Shown piece after piece: positions 32,695 through 43,922 of a DNA stretch of 64,000 nucleotides. The stretch is from Morinoia aosen (lineage: Eukaryota > Arthropoda > Malacostraca > Amphipoda > Talitridae), in contig CM059573.1 in assembly GCA_030386875.1 (NCBI GenBank), forward strand, positions 27,817,891-27,881,890, written 5' to 3'. Within the stretch, counting starts at the first letter, position 1. Each line of letters begins with the position of its first letter. The position numbers and the translations under genes are program-made. The notes below the pieces were generated by a model. That model did no database searches and was not told where the DNA came from. It was given only the letters and a program-made list of their open reading frames with translations.

Positions 32695-33654
32695 TATAAA
32701 ACACCACAAACTTGAATACTCCTAGGAGAACGTACAGCGCGGTCACTTCCTCCAAACAGGCTCCGCTAGCTTAGCGGATGAGCGCAGGCGGATCGCGGCG
32801 ATGTGGCCGAAATGAGCCTGAAAGTTCTCGCATTTGTAGAACGCGACGCGTAATGCTCAATAATTGGAGCCTAGTTAGGTTAGGCCACAAATGATGTCAA
32901 TGGTTGAGTACTCGGTGCTGGCTCCGAAACTTGCTGAGGTAGTTTGTTTCCAATAAATTTGTTATATTAAATGAATTACTTTGGAAGTTAAAACATCTTA
33001 ACATCAATTAAGATCTTTAGTTGATATTTACACATGGGTATCGTAATGTCCTTGTCAATTGTCGAGACAAATGATTGGGATAAAAGCACGAAAAATTGCA
33101 ATTAAATATCTTAACATTAAGATCTTTAGCTGATATTCACTCATGGGTATTGTGATATCTATGGCAATAATTGTCGAAACAAATGATTGAGAGAAAAGCA
33201 CAAAAAATGCGTTCCTTTCCTTGCGTTTATGTGATTTTGACAAGGCATATAAATTCAAGTAACTAAGAAAACAATCCTGGTGACGCATTGCTGAAACCCT
33301 CTCGTTACTGCGCACCTATGTTGAAATACGAGCATAGGAACCAGTTATATGAGAGATCAATAACTACGAGGTCAAAACGGCAGATATTCAAAGATATCTT
33401 TTGGAGCGAGCACATTAAAATAGAAATACGTTCACTGCCTCCAAGAGCATGCTTTAAAATTGAATCACACCACAAATTTACTATACCTGTCATTTAAATG
33501 CTTCACATTAATGTAAGGATATGACGAGGTAGGTAACGTGACAAGTTAATAGGTGTTTAAAGAAATTTTAAAAATACGAAATTTTTAGGACAACTATAAG
33601 TCGTTTGATTAGCAATTTTAGGGAAACTGCCGTTTGCGTATACATATACAGGGT
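32695..33654. other. Repeat pieces, no gene
   Basis: 32700-32800 is the inverted partner of the repeat at 25284-25400. 32992-33098 and 33103-33210 are a diverged tandem duplication of about 107 bp (shared words AAGATCTTTAG and CATGGGTAT). Short open frames at 33055-33497 cover these repeats on both strands and are not recognised. Confidence 0.5.
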
Positions 33655-35165
33655 GTTACAAAATTGTAGCTACAAACTTGGGCTACTAGTATAAACTATT
33701 GATATGAGCACTATTTCTTCAATGAACATAGTTCAAGAATTTCATCGTTTTTGAGATATTATGCTCATAAACTTTCAAGACTCATTTTTCGCATCACGAC
33801 GCCGAATTCCCAGTAGACAGGAACAGAGCAATAAGGAGAATTAGAATTGAATAATTTAGGAAGGATTGACGCCATACCCATTTATTCTAATCTGTAAAAT
33901 ACCTAAAAACTGACTATTCACTAGTTCAAAAAATTTCCAGACTAAAGAAATATCTCAAATTTTCCATTCAACTTCAGGAACCTCTAGTTTGAACCGTAAT
34001 CATTTGTCAGTTAGAATCGTGACACTGTATTGGTAAGATGAACCGCCTAACAAATGTAGAAATAGCTGGTATGTATTTCGTCTTTGGTTCTGCTGAAGGT
34101 AAGCAAGACGTGCCGCTAGAATGTATCAAGAACGTTACCCCAATAGACAGGAGACTTTTCATCGATTATTTACTGCTTTGCTCCGAAGATTGTGTGAGAA
34201 CGGAAGTTTCCTGCAAACAGAGTGAATGCTGGTCGCTCAAAAGCTTGATCTGGATCATGAAGGTGTGTTGGAACATTTCCGTCAAAAGCAACGTATGAGC
34301 TCTCGTGCCGCGGCAACATCTATGTAAATTCAAGATCATACGGCAAAGTGACGGATATTGAATCGAAATAATTATCATCCGTATCACTTCCAGTGAGTCC
34401 AGGCACTACTTCCTGCAGATGATGCTCCTCGCGAACGATTCGCGTAGTGGTTTTTGAATCAGACGTCAGAAGACGTCCATTTCAGAGAACACGTGTTATT
34501 CACGGACGAGGCTATCTTCAACCGTGATGGAATATTCAATTTCCATAATTTTCACGAATGGAAAACGAACAACCCTCATGGTACCCATGAACATGGATAC
34601 CAACAGCGCTACACTGTCAATATTTGGGTAGGTGTCGTTCATAATCAAATCATTGGCCCAAACATTCTGCCAGAGCGTCTCACTGGGAATGCTCATATAA
34701 TCTTTCTTGAAGAAGTCCTTCCGAATTTATTGGCAGATGTTCTATTGGATATTCGTAGAAGAATGTGGTTTCAGCATGATGGAGCTCCGGCACATTTTGC
34801 TGTGAATGTGAGATGTTTTTTTGACCTTCAATTTCCAAATCGATGGATTGGTCGTATTGGTCCTGTGTCCTGACCGCCAAGATCTCCTGATCTGACTCCG
34901 TTAGATTTTTTTGTGGGGCACATGAAAAGACTTGTTTATGAAACACCTGCAGAGTTAGAAGAAGATCTTGTAGCCAGAATTGCAGTCATTGCTGGAGACA
35001 CAGCTGAGATACCTGGAGTCTTTGGTAACGTACACAACTCCCTCAGAAGAAGCTGTTGCAATTGTATCGATGTTCATGGTATACATTTGAACAAAAACTG
35101 TAATGAGGTTCTCGCTACTAATAAATTATATGTTGTTAGTTGATTTTTGAATTACCCTCTGGTGT
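33655..35165 (+). mobile_element. DUF4817/DDE-type DNA transposon
   Basis: The left end CAGGGTGTTACAAAATTGTAG is like the end of the smaller element at 10256. A single transposase gene follows. The right end is near 35145-35165 (TACCCTCTGG is a poor inverse of CAGGGTG), so the exact terminus is uncertain. Confidence 0.6.
34038..35143 (+). pseudogene. DDE transposase with N-terminal DUF4817-like domain, disrupted
   Basis: Start at MNRLTNVEIAGMYFVFGSAE, the usual N-terminal helix-turn-helix opening of this family. The catalytic part is in one frame from 34454: VLFTDEAIFNRDGIFNFHN (first Asp), FQHDGAPAHF (second Asp), SPDLTPLDFF (third), then ELEEDLVARIAVIAG. It is interrupted only by a UGA at 34871-34873, where the family usually has Trp. 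At least one frameshift separates the N-terminal part from the rest. Less decayed than most relics in the window. Confidence 0.8.
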
Positions 35166-35354
35166 GTTAATAAACGAAGTGCAGCTAATAATCAACGTTC
35201 TTATTTTACATATCAGGTTACCTCAAAAATGAAGCGCTTTTTGAACTTTTTTCATTTATGAAATCGTGCTTATCTCAATATATTGAATAAAAGAGCAAAT
35301 AAAATCGCTTTAGCAGGAATCATATTTGAATAATGAATAATAGTGAATAATGAA

Positions 35355-35624
35355 GGCATCTACGGATGCTTTATTTCCAATTTCAAGCCTGATACATATC
35401 ATCTTATACATTGGATTTTCAAATGCCTTATAACTAACGCCAGGACGCCATTACGCTTTCCCCCGGTCAAGACCGGTACCGATTTCAGACACCTGGGTAG
35501 AGTGGGGTATTGTGCTTGGAATTTTTCCCCTATACCCAACAGAGAAAATCGCCACCAACGCCGGGACTCGAACCAGGGTCTGCCTGGACGGAGGCAAGTT
35601 CGCTAGTCTCACGGCTACGACGAG
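35355..35624 (-). mobile_element. tRNA-derived SINE, copy A
   Basis: On the minus strand a head with GTAGCCGTGAGACTAGCG (A-box-like) and GGTTCGAGTCCC (B box) begins at 35624. Its anticodon arm folds (TGCCT pairing AGGCA). The body continues through GGTGTCTGAAATCGGTACC to about 35355. The body recurs at 63809-64000 in the same orientation, which shows it is a dispersed family. Short ATCAAAAACATTTC repeats lie outside the 5' end (35622-35665). Confidence 0.7.
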
Positions 35625-35804
35625 CATCAAAAACATTTCATCAAAACATTTCATCAAAAACATTCCAGTAATATAAAAGAACTTTTCGACCAATTTGTTG
35701 GTCATTCTTAACATTCTGAAAAAATGTGCAAAAATAAAGAGTTATAGCATAGGCAAAAAACATTCATCTATGGAATCTATGAATAAAAACCACAGAGAGA
35801 GAGA

Positions 35805-36175
35805 CTACACTAATTGCAGAGGGAAAGCTGATAGTGTGTTGTTTGAGATAGATTTATCGTTTAAAATGAACAGGGATTCATGAATGCGAAGGTTTATTTC
35901 ACCGAATGCAGAAGAAATTACTTTAAAATCATCCAGCCGAACTGGGAGTTCACAACTCTCTGCATGAGAACGAAGAGCAGATTGGGAAGAGAGTAATTGT
36001 TGGGTTCGAAAACTCTTACCGGGATGCTCAGCCCCACAAATATCCAGGGCTCGAATGGTCGAACCCACGTATTCTGACTCACAACGTGCGCAACAATATT
36101 TATAAATGACGGAGGAGAGCATCCATTTAGGTAGTTTGTCCTTCTAATTAAAATGGGACCCTGTTCTATACACAT
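35805..36175 (-). pseudogene. Penelope-like element, GIY-YIG endonuclease fragment
   Basis: The 105-codon frame reads SVIYKYCCARCESEYVGST, then EHPGKSFRTQQ, SALRSHAESC, DFKVISSAFGEINLRIHESL and a C-terminal PLQL. This is the layout of the GIY-YIG domain at the C-terminus of Penelope-like retroelements, with the YVGST motif and two upstream Cys. The Arg after IRALDI is changed. Its reverse transcriptase is absent, so it is an isolated 3' fragment. Confidence 0.75.
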
Positions 36176-36909
36176 TACCCAATACTACTTTAAACTTCAC
36201 ATGTAAAAAATACTTAGACAGCAGCAAGTAAAGATTCTTTTTGAGCTCCTCAAACTGCTTGCCAAAGAAGGGAAATGAAAAATTAAATTGTTTCTTACGA
36301 ATAGTAGGTAATAGTACACGAGAATAAATTTATGATTTAAAAAATTTTTGAGACGAAGTTACCAGTCCTGTAGGAAAATCATTTAGGCTAAAAAATTATT
36401 GCGCGACGAATTACATGAAATGAGTAGCAGACAAGCAGACACTACAGGCCCAGTGGTCTTTGAACGGAAATTAAACCGTGAGAGTGAGGGTCGCCCGCTT
36501 ACCGAGCACTCGGTCTTACCTTCCTCAGAGTCATCCTTAGGTGGAGAACCGTGCCAAAAGTGTGCTCTCCCAACGGTACAACCTTTCACTATTGCAGCCC
36601 TACTCCTTCCGATCTGGGATAAACAAATCACTCCACGAGTCACAGAACACTCAATCACTCGAACAACTTCAGTTGCCTCGCAACTACGCAGCTCTATCAC
36701 TGCCTCACTGTATACACAAAGACGCACTTCTAATGCCAAGAACGGAAATTTCGTTCTCACTCTACCGCTGTGGTAATCACACCGCCGCCAAGCTGGCATC
36801 CGTCTGCCGACTACCAGCGAGATGGCTGTCTCACTCAGCCGGGGCGTACACCTTCGCAGCGCCCTCTCGCGGCGGCAAAAACCACATCTTCCCCAGTTTC
36901 TCACGAAAC
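36176..36909. other. Possible 3' untranslated or LTR region of the next retroelement
   Basis: Composition becomes GC-rich from about 36400 as in the retroelement to the right. Long frames on both strands (minus 36383-36913, plus 36399-36921) mirror one another and show no motifs. It lies downstream of the minus-strand polyprotein, so a 3' UTR or LTR is the likeliest reading; no second LTR is found. Confidence 0.35.
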
Positions 36910-39740
36910 TCACGTTGCTAAGTGCCTAGCACTCATACTAATCCAAGTATGTGGGAGGCCGTCGTTCACGGTGCGAACGCCTCAACGGCTCAGGCTCCTC
37001 CCGATGCTCCTCAGCATCACTGCCAACAGCGTCTCGCTCATCGACCTCCTCTTCCGGGGCATCATCAGTCGACTAGCGATCCGCCGCCGGCTCAACAGGC
37101 TTCCTGTTGAAGGCGTCAACTACAACTCCCTCTGGCAACGCGAAGGTAGTTACACCGTAGTTGCCCCCTCCACCGAAGACCAGTGTCTCGGGCTCTGAGG
37201 TGCCAGTAACACCACCATGGTTCTCAGGAACCCTGCCCCACTCGCCACCAAACCGTCGTTTCCTAACGTCGCGCACATGCCTAGGCATGCCGTCTACGCA
37301 CACCACGTGCTGAGACACGACGCCAGTGACCTCACCTGACGTCCACTGCTTCGTGCATTAGGGCAGTGGGGGTTTCACTCACACCTCGTCACAAACAGCA
37401 AAGCTGTTGTTCTCGCAGCCATCAATCACCTGGAGATTGACATCAAATGGCACTCGCCAGCGGTATCTAAAAATACCGCTCGAAGGGACCGAGCCAACCT
37501 CAGTTTCCTTCTGAGGCGTCACATTGTACCAGAACGTGGCCTACCCTAGCGGCGATCCTCTTGATCGTCCGGTGATTTCTCGCGACGATCCCGTTGCCAC
37601 TCGAGGCGTAGAATCGCAGAAAAATCCCTTACTCATCAGCAAACTGCTCAATCGTCGCTGATCGGAACGCCATCAAATTTTCCAACAACATATCCACGGT
37701 TTCCATCACACGGCCCTCGCTCAATTACGACCTCGTGAAAATGAGCGACAATGCTCGTTGCTGACTCATTCAGCAACCGTCACCAGATGGCGAACCGGGA
37801 GGGTCCACAGTCAACCATGGACAGGTAAAGCTTGGCACCGCAATGGGTTACTTCAACAGCAACCCAGCGCCAGCTCTCCTCCACAGTAATGACCCCCTCG
37901 CACCACGATATTTTCCTATCGCAGAGCGGGATCGATCCGCTGACAGGCCTCGCATCCAGCCAGCTCACGCTTCACCTGCTCTCGCGACAGATCACTACGG
38001 ATCTGACAAGCCAAGTAAAACGTCCGATCGATGCCCAAATGAAGCGACAGATGAGCCACCCAAATAGCATCTTCAATATTCTCTCCAGTGGCAAGCACAG
38101 CAGACACTTCTGCCACGGCTTCACTAGCGTCGCGGTAACTAAGACACTTCTAAGGTACCCTGGTCGTCTGATCGGCTTTGTTTTCAATCGTCGAAGCGAA
38201 GCGAACAGACACGACCAGACCATGCCCTGCGATCGTCTCACGGGTCACCACAAGACGTCGATTCACGAGCATCTTCGCCGCACCCATCATGCGAACACGA
38301 TTGCGGCCATCGACAGTGCTGTCCATCCATGTGACGACTGTCCGGGAATCACTGGCGACCGTGAAAGTTTTAAAACCCCAAGCAATCGCCAAATTGATAC
38401 CCCGTGCAACAGCCTCCAATTCAGCCACATTGATATGAAGATGGTCTGACTCTTTTCGGAGCCAAGACGCATCTTCAGCAATGCAGCCATCGACCTCAAG
38501 GGCTACACCAACTCCGAGGGAGCTGGCATCAGTCCACACGGTAACTGTACCCAGCGAATCGACACCTTATACGCCCCCAACAGGGTCCTCCGACAAGCTC
38601 GCACTAACAGCTCCCCAGCCAACAAGCTAACAGAACTGTCGACTGAGTCGTCCCAAGAGCCACTGCACCCCAGCCGTTTCAAAACCCTGCGACATGGACG
38701 CAGCTCCTCCGCCACGGGGTAATGGCCGACTAGGCGACCACACAAGGAAAACAGTCCTCTCTTCGTCAATCCGGCATTTACCGAACCGAACTCGAAGAGA
38801 GAAGTCCCCCTCGACATCCTAAGATGTCCATTGGAATCTCTCCGCAAAGAAATTCCCAAAAACCGGCTCCCTCCAGGCTCTCAGGTTCCTTCGTCACAAG
38901 TCCAAACCTCGCCAGATGCTCCCGGAGCTCCTGCGCGCTGAGAACGGACTCACAAGCCCCTACATCATCGATATTGTGATTCGTCCCTTGACGAACCCGG
39001 TCGTTCAACGACAGAACCTTGCCGAGAATCACGGTCATGATTCGAGGCGCACACGAGAGGCCGAAGTCTATACGCGTCAAAGCGTAAGGCACACCCTTAA
39101 ACTTCCCGATCTGATATCTCCACAGATCCTCGGAAACGTGGATCTGCAGGTACGCAGACTTAAGGTCAACGACCTTAAGCTCACCCCGCAGCTGCCGCCG
39201 TTTCCGAATTTTGTCGCCACGCACAGCGACCATATCATCACCGGTATGACACTCGACAAGCCGTTCAACTCACGAAAATCCATGAATGGACGGACTTTGT
39301 CCTTCATTGGTTGCACGACGCCCAGCAACGACATAACGCCCTGGATAAGGCCATACCATCGCCTCAACTAACCCTTCGAGATCCAACTCTGAATCTCCGC
39401 GTCATAGCGTTCAGCACATGAGGCACCCGAGTACATGCGTACTCCGCGATCCTAGTCTGCAACCCCTCGGGCCGCTTCTCGGACCACCGCCTACTAACGG
39501 TCCACCGGCCGTCAGCGAACCTTGCAACAACGTAGGGTCGCCAATTTCGATTGGTGCCAGCGCACCTCTCGAATCCACCGGCCCCGCCCCTGCCACCAGG
39601 CCGGCTCCCAGCTTGGCACAGGCGAATCCATTGCTGGATCCCCTACAGCATCCAGCTGGCCAGAATCTTCCCCAGTCAACTGCATACTTCGAGTCAGGGT
39701 CTCTCCTGACGGTGACACCCCCCATGTTGCACCCCCCCCA
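36910..39740 (-). pseudogene. Decayed GC-rich LTR-retroelement polyprotein
   Basis: Minus-strand order: RT N-terminus with KVRPFMDFRELN (about 39310), VVDLKSAYLQIHVSEDLW (about 39160) with the catalytic Asp, FGLSCAPRIM, NHNIDDV at the active site (about 38985; Asn replaces the usual Tyr), KRGLFSLCGRLVGHYPVA (about 38730), RNase H from MWTDASSLGVGVALEVDG (38539) with VASDSRTVVTWMDS, ACQRIDP linker (about 37930), integrase start WVAVEVTH and CGPSRFAIW (about 37790), GNGIVARNHRTIKRIAAR-like integrase helix (about 37590), PRHVRDVRKR (about 37280) and a basic C-terminus near 36950. Stops and frameshifts throughout. The order PR-RT-RH-IN and the motifs place it near Ty3/gypsy; I cannot name the clade. 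Confidence 0.75.
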
Positions 39741-40898
39741 TCATAACATGATCAGTAACATCATTCCTCAGGAGAATGTCAACGCCAAGATTCCCCAACT
39801 CCGGAATGACGAGCGCAGTGACACCAAAACAATGCCCCTACAGCCTTACTACCACACGACAGTGCTTCCCTTCACAGGAAGTCCTGCCGTCCGTCGTCAG
39901 CAAAGGCCGCCCCGGTCGCACCCACGTCAAAATTGCTCCTACCGGTGTGCGTGTGCGAGTCTGTGTACGTGCATGGCTAGTCACCGTCACCAAGAACCAC
40001 GTCTACTTCATCAGCTGCCACACATCGCTGCACGAAATAATTGTAGTGAACAAATTTATTATGATATAGCTTTGCCATAGAAGTTTCATTTATCAATAGA
40101 ATAAAGTTGCTCTATGTTTCACTTTACACTTAAAAGTTACAGTCGTCTTAAATGACGCATACAATATAATGAGTTAGACCAAATACGAGCACAGTTACTG
40201 CGATTCTACCGTATGTCATTGTGTATTGTTCGCATGTCACAATGTATTTTCATATATTGTTGAGAATGCAAATCTCTTTAGTTTCTATTATAAATTTGAA
40301 GGTAATTTGAAAAATTACCGGATTCTTTTAATATTAAATAAATACAAGTATTCTATCAGATTCTTTATAATATGAATTAAATTAAAATATTCAAGCGCTA
40401 AAGCGTTCTGTAAGATGCCTTTTACGCATGTTTACGCCAAACAAATTCGATTAATTCACTTTTAAAATTTTACTGAAAAATGTATTTGCTCACATCAGTA
40501 TATTTAATTATCGTTTCCCTCTCGTTCTGCCTAGTCCAGCTAACATTATTTTTATGCGAGAATTCATTTATTCAGTCGTTAAACTCGCTGCGGCTTTTAA
40601 TTGCAATTTTAATGCTCATTACATTATCCTGATCTTTACCCTTCGCTGCTAAAAACAGGAATTTAAAGCGATCGAGAAATTGAACTCCTTCCATATTGCA
40701 CATAAGCTCACACTCTGTATGGCCATTTCTAAATCACAACTGGCAATTTTTTGTGAAAAAGCGCATAACCTAACTGTATTGCGACATCTGGTAACTCATT
40801 AAAGTTAGAATATACAACAACTTCTGGCAAGGAGCTCAACTCTAGACCAGTGTACATGACGCACCTTACACGCCAACGGACGCTAAAACACACGCACA
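39741..40898. other. Spacer with a short inverted repeat at its edges
   Basis: 39918-39954 (GCACCCACGTCAAAATTGCT and onward) is inverted at 40891-40926. 40070-40720 is AT-rich with nothing recognisable. The edges probably belong to the ends of the retroelements on either side. Confidence 0.4.
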
Positions 40899-41453
40899 CT
40901 AAGAGGAGCAACTTTGACGTGGGTGCGGGCGGGTGACGGTTGGTTTAATTGCATCTACTTGTACGTACACATGGGTGCAATGTTGTAAGGCAGGGTCTAA
41001 TTTATCTTCCGAGTACGGCATTCGTGGAGCTACATACCTGATCTGACGCATGCAATCTTTTAGACATGTTACATACGCGGACTGATCAGCAGGTGAAAAT
41101 GAAGGTAACGGTTTTGGGTCTACAATGTCGCCAGGAAGGCGTAATGTCTTCCCATACATCATTTCTGCCGCTGCGCACTGCTGACCTTGCCGATACAAAT
41201 TTCGAATGCTCAATAATACGACTGGAAGTCTGTCAGTCCAGTCGTGACAGCAGTTAAGGCAACGCAGCGTACTTTTGAGATCGCGATGGACTCTCTCAAT
41301 GAGTCCGTTCGACTGCGGATGATACGCCGTGGTACTTACGTTGGAACAACCTAAAGCGGCGCTAAGCACACTCCAGAATTTGGAGGTGAATTGGGATCCC
41401 CGGTCATGAGTGACACTAAGGGGAACCCCAAATCTGGAAATCCAATTACTCAC
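40899..41453 (-). pseudogene. Gypsy integrase core
   Basis: Starts within the core at WISRFGVPLSVTHDRGSQFT (second catalytic Asp) and includes STTAYHPQSNGLIERVHRDL with the catalytic Glu. It runs on to a linker with HVYVQVDAIKPT, after which the frame leaves family sequence. The first catalytic Asp lies upstream in another frame, next to the duplicated segment. Confidence 0.8.
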
Positions 41454-41576
41454 AAACGCACGAGCTACAGTATCTTATTGCATATCAGGGAGAGGCACGG
41501 CCTCAACCCATCTTGTAAATCTGTCAATAATAGTTAACAAATAGGAATGACCACGCGATAAGGGCAAAGGACCCAC

Positions 41577-42017
41577 CTATAAGTAGATAGCAAGGAGTTC
41601 CCTACCGAACGCGCTGTAAGCACGCTCGGTGGGCGATAGCTTTTTGGAAAAGAAGGCAAGAGGAGAAATATTTGACCCTACACTTTGTTGCAGCACCGCA
41701 CCTACAGCAGTACTGGAGGGAAAGTGGACAGCATCGAACTTCTGACCTGAGAACGCACAACTCTGTAACGCTGCGCGGTTATGTTTCACAACTTTGCTGC
41801 TCTGACACGCATGGCAGTTTTGCACAATTTGCTTGACCTCCTTACGCATCGCTGGCCAGACGAAACGATCGGAAATCAAACGCAATGTGCGGTAAACGCC
41901 TGGATGAGAGAGAGTATGATAGGGAAGAATGGCTAATCTGTGGAGAGTCGCAGGCAGATACAAAGGAGAAAGTCGCTTAGCGTCACGGTACACGCCCTCA
42001 ACACAAGTTAATTTCAA
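41577..42017 (-). pseudogene. Gypsy integrase zinc-binding region fused to duplicated RNase H segment
   Basis: Contains H-x-H region LPYHTLSHPGVYRTLRLI, then VQNCHACQSSKVVKHN (Cys pair), the HHCC domain of integrase. After GQKFDAVHF the frame runs into SSTAVGAVLQQSVG and continues to GRELLAIYL, which belongs to RNase H. 41579-41719 duplicates 42329-42469 at about 97% identity. After this the expected VGPLPLSRGH of integrase follows, out of frame. The duplication is therefore an insertion at the start of the integrase core. Confidence 0.85.
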
Positions 42018-42224
42018 AAAGGTGTCATTAGTAGGTTTGAGAAGGTCCTGGAGTTCAGGATCCTCCTTCTGAGCATTTACAATGTTACCGAAACTGATTT
42101 CACAACTGGTTTTGACAGAACTTATTCTATAAAGACCATCAGCAACTGTGTTTTCAAAACCCTTAATATACCGGATGTCCGTGGTGAACTAACTAATGAA
42201 AGACAGATGTCGAGCTTCTCTTGG

Positions 42225-43256
42225 TTAGTGACGCTCAGATGGCATTTTGATCGCTGAGGTCAAGGGTTTGTAATCCGTATAGATCCCGAACTGACTCGCC
42301 TCTAAAGCGTAACGAAAGTGCCTCACAGATAAGTAGATAGCAAGGAGTTCCCTTCCGAACGCGCTGTAAGCACGCTCAGTGGGCGGTAGCTTTTTGGAAA
42401 AGAAGGCAAGAGGAGAAATATTTGTCCCTACACTTTGTTGCAGCACCGCACCTACAGCAGTACTGGAGGCATCAACCACGAGGCTGAAGTCAGCGTTAGC
42501 AATCGGATAAGATAGTTCTGTCGCAGTAGCTAGCTTATTTTTGATCTCCTCAAAAGCTTTAAATGCATCATCCGTCCATTTGACAACAGTAGATTTACCT
42601 TTTTTCTTTGGTTCCAGCAAATCTGACAAAGAAGCTAAGGTTTGAGCACAATTTTTGATGCAGCGGTGGTAGAAATTAACAGAACCTAAGAACCTTCTAA
42701 GTTCCTTCTGGGTCTGTGGAAGTGGGAAGCTTTTGATAACTTCTACCTTGCTAGGCAGAGGTTTTAGACCTAGGCTAGAGATTTCATGGCCTAAGTAAAT
42801 TAGTGATGACTTTCCGAGCTCACATTTAGCGGGATTGACAAGGAGTCTATGGTTGGATAATCTCTCAAACACGACAAGCAAATGATCTCTGTGTAGCTCC
42901 GTTGTTGCGGATGCTACCAAAATGTCATCAAGATACTCATAGGCAAAGGTGAGATCCGAGAATATCTCAGACATGTGTCGTTGGAAGGTTTGTGGCGCAT
43001 TCCTCAACCCATATGGCATTTTCAGGAATTCAAAAAGACCAAACGGCGTGATTACCGCAGTCTTAGGTATAGCACTTTCCTCAAGTGGAATTTGATGAAA
43101 GGCGTGTTGGAGGTCGATCTTTGAGAAAATTGTGGCTCCCTCCAAATTTGCACTAAAATCGTGCAAATAAGGGATGGGAAAACGGTCAGGCTGTGTCACA
43201 GCATTTAATCTCCTAAAGTCACCACAGGGTCTGAATTCACCATTAGCATTGGGCAC
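42225..43256 (-). pseudogene. Gypsy reverse transcriptase and RNase H
   Basis: A 343-codon open frame. FRPCGDFRRLN is near the start, IFSKIDLQHAFHQIPL (first Asp), FGLFEFLKMPYGLRNAPQTF, and EYLDDILVAS (active site YLDD). Connection region LRRFLGSVNFYHRCI, then RNase H with DFSLVVDASSTAVGAVLQQ and PLAFFSKKLPPTERAYSAFG. Catalytic residues are intact, but the N-terminal RT portion and downstream integrase are in other frames. Confidence 0.9.
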
Positions 43257-43911
43257 TATAGCAAAAAAGGGCTAGCCCAAGGGCTTTTGGAACTGCGGAT
43301 GATTCCGCTTTCGAGCATGCGTGCAAATTCTTTCTTTGCTAAAGCCAATCGATCAGGTGGTAAGCGTCTAGCTTTAGAGTAAACTGGAGGACCAGTTGTA
43401 ACGATGTGGTGCTTAGTGCTTGTGTTCATATTTTTAGAAGCTGAATTAGAGTTCGTTAATGCAGGGTACTCCGCTAGAACCTGTTCAAAAGTACACTGGG
43501 CATTAAATTCGATAGAGAAGGAGTGCAATACATTAGCTCTACTCATGCCACAAGCGGGAATTGAGATCTGTGTCTCTTCATCTCTAATTACTCTGTTTTT
43601 GATGTCCACAACAATTCCGAACTTTGCTAAAAAATCAGCTCCAATTATAGGTTCCTCTACATCAGCAATTAGGAATATAAAATTGAAATTTTTGCATAAC
43701 CCCAAACTTATGACATAACCCCAAGTGGCTTATGACCATAGCACGCTATTGGCGTGCCATTGGCGGCTTTTAATGTAGCCAACAAATTATTTCTTTGATC
43801 CATCGCCGTGGCTGGAATAATCGATACCGTCGATCCGGTATCAATCAAGAATAGGTACTTGGTGATGGGGTCGTGTATCACCAATAGGCGAGTAGTTTGG
43901 GGGTTAGGCAA
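43256..43911 (-). pseudogene. Gypsy protease and RT N-terminus
   Basis: Two frames: 43708-43911 has YLFLIDTGSTVSIIPA (aspartic protease, DTGS). 43256-43705 continues with EPIIGADFLAKFGIVVDI, the second protease half (Gly-Ala-Asp-Phe-Leu), then a linker and RARRLPPDRLALAKKEFARM with LESGIIRSSKSPWASP, the RT entry. One frameshift separates the two frames at about 43707, and a second lies after SPWASP. Confidence 0.85.
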
Positions 43912-43922
43912 CGCAGTACTCG

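Noticed and set aside
36383..36921. Long frames on both strands (176 codons minus, 126 codons plus)
   Set aside because: Mirror frames in GC-rich noncoding sequence downstream of a retroelement stop; no motif in either.
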